A DNA stretch of 64,000 nt from Winogradskyella wichelsiae (GCF_013403925.1 NZ_JABFDJ010000003.1:124001-188000), one strand, 5' to 3'; shown: positions 1 to 8,777, counted from the first letter of the stretch. Notes: a model not told the origin generated them from the letters alone. Program-made: numbers and translations.

Positions 1-242
1 TTACCAGAACTTTTAACAAGTGTTTTGGTATTCACAATCTTAATTTTAAATGTTTTATTGCTATCGTTATAAACCCAAATACCTTCAAATTTTCCTGATG
101 TTGAATCTGGTACTTTATAATGTTTATTGCTTTCTATGTTTTCTGTATTTTCTTTTGCCTCTTTTTTAAGAATTACTATTTCTTGAGCTTCTATTTTTAA
201 AAAGCTAAAAATTACTATAAGTATAAAAATTATATTTTTCAT
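1..242 (-). CDS. Small secreted protein, 3' end cut by window edge (DUF6705-like)
   Basis: Reading the minus strand from an ATG at 242 gives at least 80 residues with no stop before the window edge, so the C-terminus is missing. Residues 1-19 form a signal peptide ending in IEAQ. A later stretch, KFEGIWVYNDSNKTF, resembles the opening strand of the small flavobacterial DUF6705-type barrel proteins, where a Gly-x-Trp precedes Asn/Lys-rich strands. That family call is from memory and tentative. The start lies 14 bases after the stop of the frameshifted lipoprotein gene upstream (257-1611), so the two are probably one transcriptional unit. Function is unknown. Confidence 0.6.
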   Translation of the reverse strand, partial: MKNIIFILIVIFSFLKIEAQEIVILKKEAKENTENIESNKHYKVPDSTSGKFEGIWVYNDSNKTFKIKIVNTKTLVKSSG

Positions 243-256
243 GTTTTTATTATTTA

Positions 257-1611
257 TTAGTTACAATCTCCATTAATTATGCCATTTGTTCTACTTGAGC
301 TTAATTTTTTCCAATCATCGAAATTTGAAGTAGCTTTAGTTAAAATTAATCCAGAATTTCCTAAAGCTTTCAACATAGCAATTTCACGAGCGGTAATGAA
401 ATCATATCCGCTGCTGACTGCATCAAAAAAATCTATAGTGTACGTGTTAGAAAAATTCACAAAATTTGCTTGATTATTAAAATTTGCAATTCCAAAATTA
501 TTAAAGGCGGCAATATCATCAATTACTATGGTATATGAAGTTCCTTGATTAGTTACTACACTAAAAGTAAATGTACTTGAATTCTGCATTAGGTTGTTAT
601 CGTACAATTGATAAAGAGCTCTTATATCGTCAGGTGAAAACATTGAATCTCCCTCAGTATTGTGAGAATGCATAAAACCTGAAATTGGTGATGATGGATT
701 TATATCAATATATGGTTGATTTGCATTACCGTTTATAGGTGTAAATGAATTTTCTCCGTTTAGGCCAATATAATAGCCTTTTTCATAATTTAAACCTGTG
801 CTGTTTTTTAAATCAGTCATTTTGTTTTTAAAATCAGTATTAGTTCCAAGACTGTTAATCTTATCACAAGGGTCACTAGTTGAAGGTGATGTTCCACTAC
901 TACCTGAACTTCCTCCTCCTCCAGAACCCCAAGAATTTCCACCACCATCAAAGTCAAATATATTATGTAAGACAACATAATTAATTGGTGATGCGCTATT
1001 ACCTCCACCAGCAATTATAACGACTTCGTCTAAAGCATCACAATAACTACATACAGAAAATGGACAATCTGGACAATCTGGATTAGAATTTGTTGTTACC
1101 GTTAATTCGCCATTTCTATTTTGGTAGTTGTTTTCAAAATATTCTGAGGTTAAAATACCATTAACAACCTTATAACCATTTAAAAAATTACCATCCAAAT
1201 CCGTAATTAATATATCTCCATTAAAAATGTCAGTTGTGGAATTTTCATCAGCAATCTTACTAAATACAACACTTTGTATTTCATTATTAATTTCTAATAC
1301 AGGATTCTACTATAATGGTGGTCGTAAATAGTCGTAGCAGGAAGAATTGTTAAGAGTTCATTGCTGTCTGTGATTTCTTCTTGTACAATATCATCAGATA
1401 CAGAAATTAAGTAACTTTCATTGGAATTTCTGTTTGCTAAATTCTGACTGTTGAGATTCAGAAAACTAATAGCATCATTTACTTGAACAGTTTTAAAGTT
1501 ACTTTCTAATTCTTGTTTCTGTTCGCCTTTTTCACAGGTGAAGAATAGAATAGGAATACCTAATAGTAGGATTCCAATTTTCAAATAGTTTTTCAGTCGT
1601 TTGTTTTTCAT
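257..1611 (-). pseudogene. Frameshifted lipoprotein with C-terminal JAMM/MPN-like metallopeptidase motif
   Basis: Two adjacent minus-strand frames are pieces of one gene. The first (1611 to 1294) has a lipoprotein signal peptide with Cys near residue 26 (LFFTCEKGE) and ends prematurely in HYSRILY-stop. The second frame, read back to 1306, gives VLEINNEIQSVVFSK and then continues without a stop to 257. One missing base near 1300 restores a continuous protein of about 450 residues. The second part has a Cys-rich stretch (CPDCPFSVCSYC), a Gly/Ser linker, and HSHNTEGDSMFSPDD, which fits HxH-x8-SxxD, one residue longer than the classic JAMM metal site. Flavobacteria carry such lipoprotein-linker-variable-domain proteins. 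A role as a secreted peptidase or toxin is inference. The shift could be a real mutation or a sequencing error. Confidence 0.7.
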
Positions 1612-2105
1612 TCCGTTGATTGTTTAAAGTTAGTGATTCAAATTTATAATAGGTCAATTTCTTTTCAAACCTTTAATGAGTTAACCATACTTTTCGATTA
1701 GTTAACTGTCTTTTGGTTTGGGTCAAAATTAACCACAACTAGTTATATCAATCACTAAACAACATATAATCCCTTAAAAAAAAGGGATAACAACACGTTT
1801 AGAGGCAAATAATAAGCATGTTGTCTATCGTTTTTAGACCGTAGACCAATGTAGCTCTTTTTTATAAATTACCAAAAGGATTTTAATAATTAGTGTTTAA
1901 TCGCAAAAGCCTGAGTATCTTAAAAACTAGGATTACCTCTTGTAAAACAAAAAGTGAATACAGCTTAACAAGCCTTTAAAATTTACCATAACACAAAGCT
2001 TTTATTTAAAACTATTTTAAGTCCGTTTATACCGTTTTAAAAAAAATCTATTATATTAGACTTCTAAACAACTATATATTAGACATATATGTAAAACAAG
2101 CGATC
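1612..2105. other. Gene-free stretch with a small hairpin and promoter-proximal direct repeats
   Basis: No convincing gene. A perfect 7-bp stem with a six-A loop lies at 1769-1788 (ATCCCTT/AAGGGAT) without a following T-run. Just upstream of the HTH gene the decamer TATATTAGAC occurs twice (2052-2061 and 2075-2084, 23 bp apart), followed by the palindrome ACATATATGT at 2083-2092. These could be binding sites for the HTH protein encoded downstream; that is inference from position only. Confidence 0.4.
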
Positions 2106-2363
2106 ATGAAAAAAGAAGACAACAACAAGCCCGTGGTACAAGGAATCCATTTAGAATTTGATACTCATTCATTAGAAAATGAAATCTGGCTTACAATCAA
2201 TGAAACCATGCAGCATTTAAACGTAAGTCGCAGTACCATCTACAGGCAACGAAAAGCAAATCGTATTCCTAGTTTTAAATTAGGTAACACGCCAATGTTT
2301 CCTAAACACTTATTAAATAAAATATTGTTGCAACGCGCTATTCGTAATGTAAAAGAGTTTTAA
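2106..2363 (+). CDS. Helix-turn-helix (excisionase/MerR-like) DNA-binding protein
   Basis: An 85-residue protein. Residues 27-65 form an HTH_17-type winged helix (WLTINETMQHLNVSRSTIYR followed by a basic stretch and FKLGNTPMFPK), the pattern of excisionases and small DNA-binding adaptors. The C-terminus lacks any further domain. Such proteins often come from mobile elements or toxin-antitoxin-like modules, but no integrase or toxin is adjacent. It is flanked by direct repeats upstream (2052-2084) and by a 43-bp imperfect palindrome downstream (2429-2471), either of which could be its target. The family is secure; the biological role is not. Confidence 0.75.
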   Translation: MKKEDNNKPVVQGIHLEFDTHSLENEIWLTINETMQHLNVSRSTIYRQRKANRIPSFKLGNTPMFPKHLLNKILLQRAIRNVKEF

Positions 2364-2428
2364 CAGCGCAGCTTTCTTATTTATACTTTCCGTTTTCAAT
2401 AGTTTTTCCCCTACAAAACACAAAAAAA

Positions 2429-2471
2429 GCATATTAACGTATAACTTATAATATGTTATACGCTAACATGC
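2429..2471. repeat. 43-bp imperfect palindrome (17-bp arms)
   Basis: Arms 2429-2445 and 2455-2471 are inverted copies matching at 15 of 17 positions, with an AT-only 9-nt spacer. The inner eight bases CGTATAAC/GTTATACG are perfect. It lies between the HTH gene and the 3' end of the DUF6266 gene. No T-run follows, so it is a poor terminator candidate. An operator, recombination site or extruding cruciform are possible readings. Confidence 0.6.
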
Positions 2472-2517
2472 CCTTATTAGTCCTTTTACAGATTTCATTT
2501 TTTACAGTGTTTTGCTT

Positions 2518-3159
2518 TTACAATACTGTAACAGCCCCCATATAGGTACTAATAGCTGCAAAATTGGTTTCGGGTTTACTAAAAGACACCCAAACTTCCA
2601 CCTCAAACCCCGCCATAAAGTCGGGCAAATTTACCGTTGCCGTTGTGGCATCTCGGGTAGCAACCTCTAAATTGGTGTAAAACAAGTTAAGATCTGGTGC
2701 ATAAACCACTACCATTAACGCATCTGTAGCGGTGGCTTTGCCCTGCCCGCTATTGTCTTGCCAACCAAAATCTAAGGTTTGCCCAGCGCCTGTGGCTATA
2801 GTGCCCGCATCTACACCTCTTAAGTCACCTTTACTGATCAGTACCTTAGCATAGTCCATCACCATGCCTTGTGCCGTGTTTACCACGGCGTCTTTTAAAT
2901 GGTAAGAGGTGGCTAAATTAATCCGCGACTTATCGCCTTGTGGACTCCCAAAATAGAGGTCTAAAACCCCCGAAATGGGACTTAAAAAACGAATGACGGT
3001 TTTAAACTTCTGTCGCTGTTCTTCTTGTCGTTCTGTAGGCGTATAATCACCACGCTGTGGTAAACTACGCATTACATTTTTTCCGCGCCATCGTGCGCCT
3101 ACTACGTTACCTACTTTGCCAGAAAATCCGCCAAGTATGCCTTTTTCAAATGTGGCCAT
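2518..3159 (-). CDS. DUF6266 family protein
   Basis: A 213-residue protein starting MATFEKGILGGFSGKVGNVV, the hallmark N-terminus of the DUF6266 family, followed by a Trp/Arg-rich segment (GARWRGKNVMRSLPQ) and an Ig-like C-terminal half rich in beta strands. There is no signal peptide. The family is common in Bacteroidota, frequently in accessory DNA; its function is not known to me. The upstream side (3160-3350) is unusual: a 7-bp inverted repeat at 3181-3204 and then thirteen 10-bp repeat units (3221-3350). G+C of this gene appears somewhat higher than that of neighbouring genes, suggesting separate ancestry. Confidence 0.9.
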   Translation of the reverse strand: MATFEKGILGGFSGKVGNVVGARWRGKNVMRSLPQRGDYTPTERQEEQRQKFKTVIRFLSPISGVLDLYFGSPQGDKSRINLATSYHLKDAVVNTAQGMVMDYAKVLISKGDLRGVDAGTIATGAGQTLDFGWQDNSGQGKATATDALMVVVYAPDLNLFYTNLEVATRDATTATVNLPDFMAGFEVEVWVSFSKPETNFAAISTYMGAVTVL

Positions 3160-3220
3160 AATTTTAAATTTTAATGATTATTAGGTTACGAACTTAAAAC
3201 CTAAAACACTAAAAAACAAC

Positions 3221-3350
3221 CCCTTGACATGAGCTGACACTTATAGATGCCTTCTGATACTAATTAATTCAAAGTGAACGCTTTTGACTCCTAGTGACAC
3301 TCCCTAACACACCCTAACACATTCTGAAACATCCTGACACATGGTGACAC
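3221..3350. repeat. Phased array of thirteen 10-bp units, consensus NNNYTGACAC
   Basis: Reading in steps of exactly ten bases from 3221, each unit ends in TGACAC or a close variant: units at 3231, 3291, 3331 and 3341 end TGACAC; 3301 and 3311 end TAACAC; 3221, 3251, 3271, 3281 and 3321 carry one or two changes; 3241 and 3261 are weak. The first three bases of each unit are variable. On the other strand the unit reads GTGTCA toward the DUF6266 start, 62-191 bp upstream of its ATG. A 10-bp period is close to one helical turn and is not a multiple of three, so this is not a coding repeat. Confidence 0.85.
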
Positions 3351-3433
3351 AAAAGTGGATTTTTTAGAGGGTTTTGTTCGGGTATTGTTCGGGAATCCTT
3401 CGAGGAAGCTAGGGCTGTATTTTTTTTAAATAG

Positions 3434-3505
3434 CAGTTTTTAGGAGAAAACAGGGCGATCATAGGCCTAGGTATAATAAAAGGCTTATGCGCAGTGCATG
3501 GCTGT
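3434..3505. repeat. Diverged intergenic repeat, copy 1
   Basis: This segment can be aligned by eye with 10467-10535. Shared blocks in the same order are TTTTTAG, GAAAACAG, ATAGGCC, TAATAAAA and GCTTA, with small gaps. It does not encode a recognisable protein. It could be a degenerate transposon end or a conserved non-coding element. The rest of 3351-3814 holds only a short ORF fragment (3526-3633) and AT-rich sequence in which I see nothing else. Confidence 0.4.
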
Positions 3506-3525
3506 ACCACTTTTTTAATTTTTCC

Positions 3526-3633
3526 TTACAACCGCCCGCGCACAGGTTCATCGCTTTCTACCAATACATCATTGGCATAATAATTTAATAATTGAACCCA
3601 TAAACCAATGCCTTCTTTACACTTATTAAACAT
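3526..3633 (-). pseudogene. 35-codon ORF fragment, unrecognised
   Basis: Minus-strand ATG at 3633 to TAA at 3526 encodes MFNKCKEGIGLWVQLLNYYA and a further acidic and Arg/Gly-rich tail. The composition is protein-like, and the sequence just upstream in the same frame is also open apart from one stop. It may be the end of a decayed gene. I do not recognise the family and it could be chance. Confidence 0.2.
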
Positions 3634-3814
3634 TTAAGTGGGGGCTTTTTTTCTAAAATTTAGGCGTCACCCATGGATAGATAAAACGTGGATACACCCC
3701 TAAAAACAGTCTTTTTAGTTTTATAACAGCTCGATTAGTAAAATTACAATTAGCCTTTTAACGTTCATGCACACTTCAACAGCTGATTATAAAAAAATAA
3801 AATTTAGAGGTTTA

Positions 3815-6115
3815 TCAATTTCTTCTAGTGAATTCATCTTCTGTAATATAACCGTCTTTGTTTTGATCGCGTCTATCAAAGTTTTGTTTCAATTTACCTT
3901 TTACTTCAGATTTTGATAGTTTTCCATCCGTATTGCTATCCATATTGGTTAACATTTTTTGGAAAGAAGGGGCGGAGTTTTGCAAACGCTGAGGCTTATT
4001 TTTTTGTTCGTTTTGCTGTGCCTGTTCGGTTTTTTTAACAGATTGTGGTGTGGTCTCAGTTGGGGTTATGTTGTGGATATCTCTAACACATCTTACATAA
4101 TTATAAACATATCTCACATCTCCTTGTGGTCCAAAATATTGAGGGTAATCTTGTTTATTTCCGCTTTTTGGGTCGCTTCTTTGAGCACCAGCACCATGAA
4201 CATCCATCAGTCTGCCTTTCATTTGGCCTTGCGCTTCTCCAAAAGCAATATAAACAGCACTTGCATAAGGGTTTTGTCCATCTAAATGTGTTGTGCCAGT
4301 CCAGTAAAATGGATAGTGTACAAGATTTTCATTTGAGGCTTTAATTTGAGTCGATTGAAAAACCGGATCAATGGCAGGGGAATCGGTGGTTTGTGGAGAC
4401 CGTGTATAATCTACAATACTTTGCAGTTCTTTAGCATTAGGCAAACGCCAATCAGAATGTGCTGCGAGTTCAATGTTTTCGGAGTAGGCTAGGGCATCTT
4501 TCCAGTCTTTACCAATACCGTCATCTGCTTTTTGCCACATTAACCCAGTGGCATAATCGCTTACCGTACCATCGCCATGATCTATAAAATTATTCTTACC
4601 ATAAGCTGTATTTCCACGTACTAAACGAAAATACATTTTGTTTTCTGTACCTAATTTGGGTTGGTATTTAGGATACCCTTTTATGCGGCCATCAACAAAA
4701 TTAACCCCAAATAAGGTTTCATCACTGCGCATGGTTTTTCCAACATAGGCTGTAGAAGACCAAGTTTGTGCATCAATTTGGCGCTCTCCATTTTTAAGAT
4801 CTCCTAAAGGTTGATTAAAATAATCGGTAGCGATAAACAGATCAATGGCGGTAGCGCCTTTTACTTTTCCGGTAAACTGTATCAGGGAATAAAGTTCTTT
4901 AATTGTAGGGACTCGCCAGTCATTATACTCCCCCAATTTAGTGTTTTCTGCTTTTTTAAGGGCTTCTTCTAGCGTCATTTTAGTTCCCATATCTTGTTCC
5001 CACATTAAGCCCGTAACATTATCGGTTACCGTACCGTCGTTATTGTTGGTGTACGAGGGCTGATGGCCATTGTAGTTAGCATCTTGCCCGTAAAAAGAAT
5101 CTCCTACAGAGGGCTTAGAAATTTTTGCGGTATCCGAATAATAATCATGTACACCTGTATCAACAATAGGATAGCTGTATTTTAATGTTATGTTCTGTTC
5201 GGTAATACTATTTTCTTTAAGCGGTAAAGTCATTAAGTCTTTTCCATATATAATTGTGCCCAAATAGTTTTTGCGTATTTCAGCAGAAGTCGCCACTTCA
5301 TCAATACTTACAGAATTGAAATGTGTAAGCACTAAATTTTTAGCATGAGCGTCTTTAGCCATTTGAGAACTTTCTGCTAAATTAACGTGCGCTTTTTCGC
5401 TAGTTGTAGTACGCTTTTTAGTGTTTTTACTTTTTGTTGTATTTCTTTTCTTGCCTAATGCAATAGCACCACCAGCGTCCATTATTAAATAATCGGCATG
5501 CTGAGCCAAAATAGGCAAGGATTCTGAGTAACTTAAGTCGCCAGAAATTACAATAGATTCATTTCCGGCATCAAAACGATAAGCAAACGTTTCAATTGTA
5601 TGATTTACTGGGGTGTAGGTGATTTTTATATCTCCAATATAAAAGGGAGCGTTATCTGTTAAGTTTTTAGCGGTAAAGTTAGATTTTACATCGCTTAAAC
5701 GTCTTCCAGATTTTGAGAGTCGGTACGTTATATCTTCTTCATAAATAGAAAGGATATTAGCCACCATTGTTGTTGTAGGTTTTGGCCCAGCAACAATAAT
5801 ATGGTTTCCACCAAGTAGGGACTGAATAAAAATAGGGGTAAACTCCTCATTATGGTCTAAATGATGATGCGTAAAAAGGAAACCATCAATGCTTTTAATT
5901 TTAGTATTGTTTTTGTTTAAATTGGCTTGGGTACCATTCCCCATATCGACCAAAATATGAGTGTTTTTGTAAGCAATTAAGACAGAAGGTCCCGAACGTT
6001 CCGTACTAAATTTAGGTGAGCCAGAGCCGATTATTGTTGCCGATAAGTGCTGGTTATTTTCTTGAGCACAAAGGGTTGCCCCAAAACAAATTATGAATAA
6101 AAAGTATTTTATCAT
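3815..6115 (-). CDS. Exported metallo-beta-lactamase fold protein fused to two DUF1566 domains and an EF-hand pair
   Basis: A 766-residue protein with a signal peptide (cleavage after LCAQ). Residues 25-300 are an RNase Z/arylsulfatase-like metallo-beta-lactamase domain: metal motif THHHLDH near residues 82-89, later NH, SGDLSY and LTHF histidine positions. A Lys/Arg/Thr-rich insertion interrupts it before the conserved HVNLAES. Two DUF1566 (Lcl-C type) domains follow (about 340-500 and 515-680; each has DGTVxD, GLMW, DWRxPxxKEL). The last 45 residues form two EF-hands (DSNTDGKLSKSE and DQNKDGYITEDE). The MBL domain suggests ester or phosphodiester hydrolysis in the periplasm or at the surface; DUF1566 often acts as a recognition or adhesion module. 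Substrate unknown. Transcribed alone. Confidence 0.85.
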   Translation of the reverse strand: MIKYFLFIICFGATLCAQENNQHLSATIIGSGSPKFSTERSGPSVLIAYKNTHILVDMGNGTQANLNKNNTKIKSIDGFLFTHHHLDHNEEFTPIFIQSLLGGNHIIVAGPKPTTTMVANILSIYEEDITYRLSKSGRRLSDVKSNFTAKNLTDNAPFYIGDIKITYTPVNHTIETFAYRFDAGNESIVISGDLSYSESLPILAQHADYLIMDAGGAIALGKKRNTTKSKNTKKRTTTSEKAHVNLAESSQMAKDAHAKNLVLTHFNSVSIDEVATSAEIRKNYLGTIIYGKDLMTLPLKENSITEQNITLKYSYPIVDTGVHDYYSDTAKISKPSVGDSFYGQDANYNGHQPSYTNNNDGTVTDNVTGLMWEQDMGTKMTLEEALKKAENTKLGEYNDWRVPTIKELYSLIQFTGKVKGATAIDLFIATDYFNQPLGDLKNGERQIDAQTWSSTAYVGKTMRSDETLFGVNFVDGRIKGYPKYQPKLGTENKMYFRLVRGNTAYGKNNFIDHGDGTVSDYATGLMWQKADDGIGKDWKDALAYSENIELAAHSDWRLPNAKELQSIVDYTRSPQTTDSPAIDPVFQSTQIKASNENLVHYPFYWTGTTHLDGQNPYASAVYIAFGEAQGQMKGRLMDVHGAGAQRSDPKSGNKQDYPQYFGPQGDVRYVYNYVRCVRDIHNITPTETTPQSVKKTEQAQQNEQKNKPQRLQNSAPSFQKMLTNMDSNTDGKLSKSEVKGKLKQNFDRRDQNKDGYITEDEFTRRN

Positions 6116-6273
6116 TTTAAATATTTTGCTTGTTAGACTCCAATGGTTCTAAAGGGTTTAATTTGAAGTGGGAAATAAATCTATGATCGGGTTATAATGA
6201 ATGGTGAGGTTGAGCACTTCATGCCGTAAATTAAAAGCTACTCCACAGAAGCCCAATGAACTCAAAAATAAAA

Positions 6274-6323
6274 CACACCAAATTTTATGGCAGTCGCAGA
6301 AGGCTAGCCATAAATGAGGTGCG
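6274..6323. repeat. Imperfect intergenic hairpin (cassette-like boundary)
   Basis: Left arm 6274-6291 and right arm 6307-6323 pair over about 16 positions (core ATGGC/GCCAT, outer CACC/GGTG) around a 15-nt loop. It lies in the 300-bp spacer between the MBL fusion gene and the small protein gene at 6416. No poly-T tract follows immediately on either strand. Similar inverted repeats separate the following genes. It may be a recombination-site-like or REP-like structure. Confidence 0.5.
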
Positions 6324-6415
6324 TTGCTATAAGCCGTTCGTTTTTGTTATTTAATAGGTTGTACTAAGTATACCCTAACGAAAGGTGAATGCGCTTTTAG
6401 TTTGTTTTTTTTGAA

Positions 6416-6934
6416 TTAACAATCGTTCTTATGGTACAAGAGATCATCAAAAAGAATTTCGTCTAGTTTCTCAATAGAGGATTTGTCTGCCGGTACTGTC
6501 TCTAATTCTATTTTGAATTGTTTTTTGGCATTAGGGCTTATCCATGTTCCATTAAAATGACTTCCATTTTCTTCTAAAAATAAAACACCCGTAAAATAAT
6601 CTTCAACCAGACAGTATTTCTTTTTTAGTGCATCTGTTGTAACACTGAGTAATAGCCATTTGTCTTGATCATCATATTTATACATGGCACTTAAAATTGA
6701 TAAATTTCCTCCACAGGGATGTTCTTGTTCGTTTAAATACAAGCTAATATTAACAGTTTCGTTTAACGTGCCTCTGTATAGCGTGGTTCTTATAAACTGA
6801 GAAGTAGCACTAGTTTTATTAAAATCTAATTGCGGGTGTTCTGTTGTTACCATAACTTCTGAAGTTTCTATAGAAGTGTCTTTATTTTTAAAGCCTAAAG
6901 ATAGGATGACACATACGATAAGTAATTTTTTCAT
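6416..6934 (-). CDS. Small exported protein of unknown function
   Basis: A 172-residue protein starting MKKLLIVCVILSLGFKNKDT, a short hydrophobic export signal with a Cys at position 8 but no clear lipobox. The mature part is predicted beta-rich: a GTL-NISLYL strand pair, GGN near residue 78, and GSHFNGTWISPN, the pattern of a small calycin-like barrel that scores added material to a lipid or ligand. I do not recognise a named family. It ends with Cys. The region before its start contains GTTG-nn-CAAC (near 6975), resembling gene-boundary motifs of the next genes. Confidence 0.6.
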   Translation of the reverse strand: MKKLLIVCVILSLGFKNKDTSIETSEVMVTTEHPQLDFNKTSATSQFIRTTLYRGTLNETVNISLYLNEQEHPCGGNLSILSAMYKYDDQDKWLLLSVTTDALKKKYCLVEDYFTGVLFLEENGSHFNGTWISPNAKKQFKIELETVPADKSSIEKLDEILFDDLLYHKNDC

Positions 6935-6983
6935 TGCGTTGATTTTTTTGTTTGTTTTAAGGTTTCTATATCGTGTTGCACAA

Positions 6984-7781
6984 CTATTTAATCTTTTTTC
7001 TTTTTTTTCTCCACACTTTAATTAAAAGTACTGTTCCGATAATTATTAAGATAAATGGCCAAATATTCACTAAAAACACAAAGAACAAGATAAGATTCTC
7101 CCAACCATTTTTAAATCCGTCTTTAAACTTTTTACCAAATTCAGTATGTTCAGCTCTCGTTTCATAAATTCTAACACCGAGTGTTGAAAATGACACTTGA
7201 TTATTAAGAAATTTTAATCGCCCCTCAATCACCTCAATGTCCGAACGTAAATCTCCAATCTGTTTTTCAACCTCAAGAATTTCAACTACTGTATTTGCTT
7301 TTTTTATAATTTCTAAATATCTATTCTCAAGCTCTTTTTTTGTTTTTAATCGTGCTTCGATATCTAAAAATTCGGCAGTAACATCTTTAGTTTTAATTTC
7401 TTTTCTGTCAAATTTAGAAACGTCACTTGTAATTGTATTTAATAAGTTATCAAAATTTTCGGTGGGAACTCTTATAATTAAGGTGCTACTAATTTCGTAT
7501 GCGTTTTTATATTCATTATCAGATGAGGCATATCCTTTAAATTTTTTAATTGCCTGAAAAATAGCTTTTCGGGTTTCTATAATATTTTCAGATTCAAATT
7601 CAAGCGTTCCATTTTTAATCAGTTTTCGTTGTGTTTCATTATTTTCTTCAAGAATGGGCTGTTCTGCAACATCCATCCTTATGTCTTCTAAATTCATTGC
7701 TTTAGAATCTTGTTCATAATTATCACATCCTACAATTAATATAAATAAGATAATTCCGATAGTATTTATTAATTTCTTCAT
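6984..7781 (-). CDS. DUF4349 domain lipoprotein
   Basis: Start chosen at the ATG at 7781 because it gives a classic lipoprotein signal (MKKLINTIGIILFILIVGC, Cys at 19); an upstream in-frame ATG would add 19 non-signal residues. Residues 55-215 match the DUF4349 pattern: a beta-alpha segment (LIKNGTLEFE), a VPTENFDNLL motif and then a long coiled coil (about 140-200). A C-terminal transmembrane helix (WPFILIIIGTVLLI) ends in a Lys/Arg tail, so the protein is anchored at both ends. Members occur in many envelopes with unknown role. In an unrelated-gene row of small secreted proteins. Confidence 0.85.
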   Translation of the reverse strand: MKKLINTIGIILFILIVGCDNYEQDSKAMNLEDIRMDVAEQPILEENNETQRKLIKNGTLEFESENIIETRKAIFQAIKKFKGYASSDNEYKNAYEISSTLIIRVPTENFDNLLNTITSDVSKFDRKEIKTKDVTAEFLDIEARLKTKKELENRYLEIIKKANTVVEILEVEKQIGDLRSDIEVIEGRLKFLNNQVSFSTLGVRIYETRAEHTEFGKKFKDGFKNGWENLILFFVFLVNIWPFILIIIGTVLLIKVWRKKRKKIK

Positions 7782-7958
7782 ATTATTTTTAATTGTGAGT
7801 AACAAGTTTGTATACGGTAAGTTATGAGGTTTAAACACCTAATTTAGTAAATAAAAACTAAATAAACCCGAGCATTTAAACACATAAAGTAAAACCCGAA
7901 AGGTTTTTAAGAAGTCGGCCAGAACACCCATAAACAAAGAGGATATTGGCAGCAGTTT

Positions 7959-8777
7959 TTAGTTGTTGTAAAACTCTTTTAAGCTAATATTTTTATCCTT
8001 AGTTAATTTTTTTAATTCACTTAAAATATAATATCTATGCATAAATCCGCAGAGTACAACAATTTTTTTACCTGGATGCTGTTCTGAAATCCGCATGATA
8101 TTTTTAGCCATGGTTTGATTTCTTAAATCCCAAAAATTACCAGCCAACTGATATCCATCTCTGTAACTTATTTTTTCACCATTTGGTTTGGTATGATAAC
8201 GTGTTGCAAATTCATTTCTTCTATTGGTTATTTTTGAAAGCATGGTATACTGATAATATTGTCTTTCTGCGCAAATACTATCTGTTGATGGCTTGTTGAA
8301 GTTTTCAGGGGATTTAGAAGCTAAGACTATTAATGGTTCTAAGAGTGCTTTATATTTAAGATGAATTTTAGCTTCTTCTTCTGTTAATAAATCAGCCCTA
8401 TTTAAGCTATCAATGAGCTTTGTTGTTAACCCGTCAGTAGGTCGTGAACCACTATTTATCCTGTATTCATTTCTGCCTTCAAATTCATAAGGTCTCAATT
8501 GCGTTGTTGGGTATTTTTCAATATATTTTTCAGATGCTATACGTTCATTACTGTTTGAAACATTTTTATGTCTAAAATTTGAAGTAAAAAAAGAAGAATC
8601 GAGTTCTTCTAATATAAAATCGGGTTGTATATCTTCTAATATATTGAAGAGAATCTCTGGGTTAAAATTAGATTCTGGCCGATGAAGTGTTCCGATTACA
8701 ATTATTTCTGTTGATTTTTCTGTTTTACAAGCTATAATTGTTACTAAAATCAGTGCTATTAGTATTGTTTTATTCAT
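7959..8777 (-). CDS. TIKI/TraB/ChaN-like lipoprotein
   Basis: A 272-residue protein with a lipoprotein signal (Cys at 17). It shows the spaced motifs of the TIKI/TraB/EreA-like superfamily: an N-terminal GTLH (about residue 29), a downstream Glu pair (EELDSS), a Trp-Asp-x-Arg-Asn-x-x-Met helix (WDLRNQTM) and a C-terminal GFMH near residue 246. In characterised relatives these His and Glu residues form a metal-dependent hydrolase or protease site. The precise substrate is unknown. On the minus strand its ATG is preceded three bases earlier by GTTGGCAATCATTAA (8781-8795) and by TATACAAAC (8799-8807), both partly shared with neighbouring genes. Confidence 0.7.
   Translation of the reverse strand: MNKTILIALILVTIIACKTEKSTEIIVIGTLHRPESNFNPEILFNILEDIQPDFILEELDSSFFTSNFRHKNVSNSNERIASEKYIEKYPTTQLRPYEFEGRNEYRINSGSRPTDGLTTKLIDSLNRADLLTEEEAKIHLKYKALLEPLIVLASKSPENFNKPSTDSICAERQYYQYTMLSKITNRRNEFATRYHTKPNGEKISYRDGYQLAGNFWDLRNQTMAKNIMRISEQHPGKKIVVLCGFMHRYYILSELKKLTKDKNISLKEFYNN

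Noticed and set aside
1769..1788. Hairpin as a terminator of the lipoprotein region
   Set aside because: It is upstream of the minus-strand genes, has no T-run and an A-only loop; likely incidental.
3221..3350. 10-bp array as a CRISPR or coding tandem repeat
   Set aside because: Units are too short for CRISPR, and a 10-bp step breaks the reading frame each unit; regulatory or structural reading is better.
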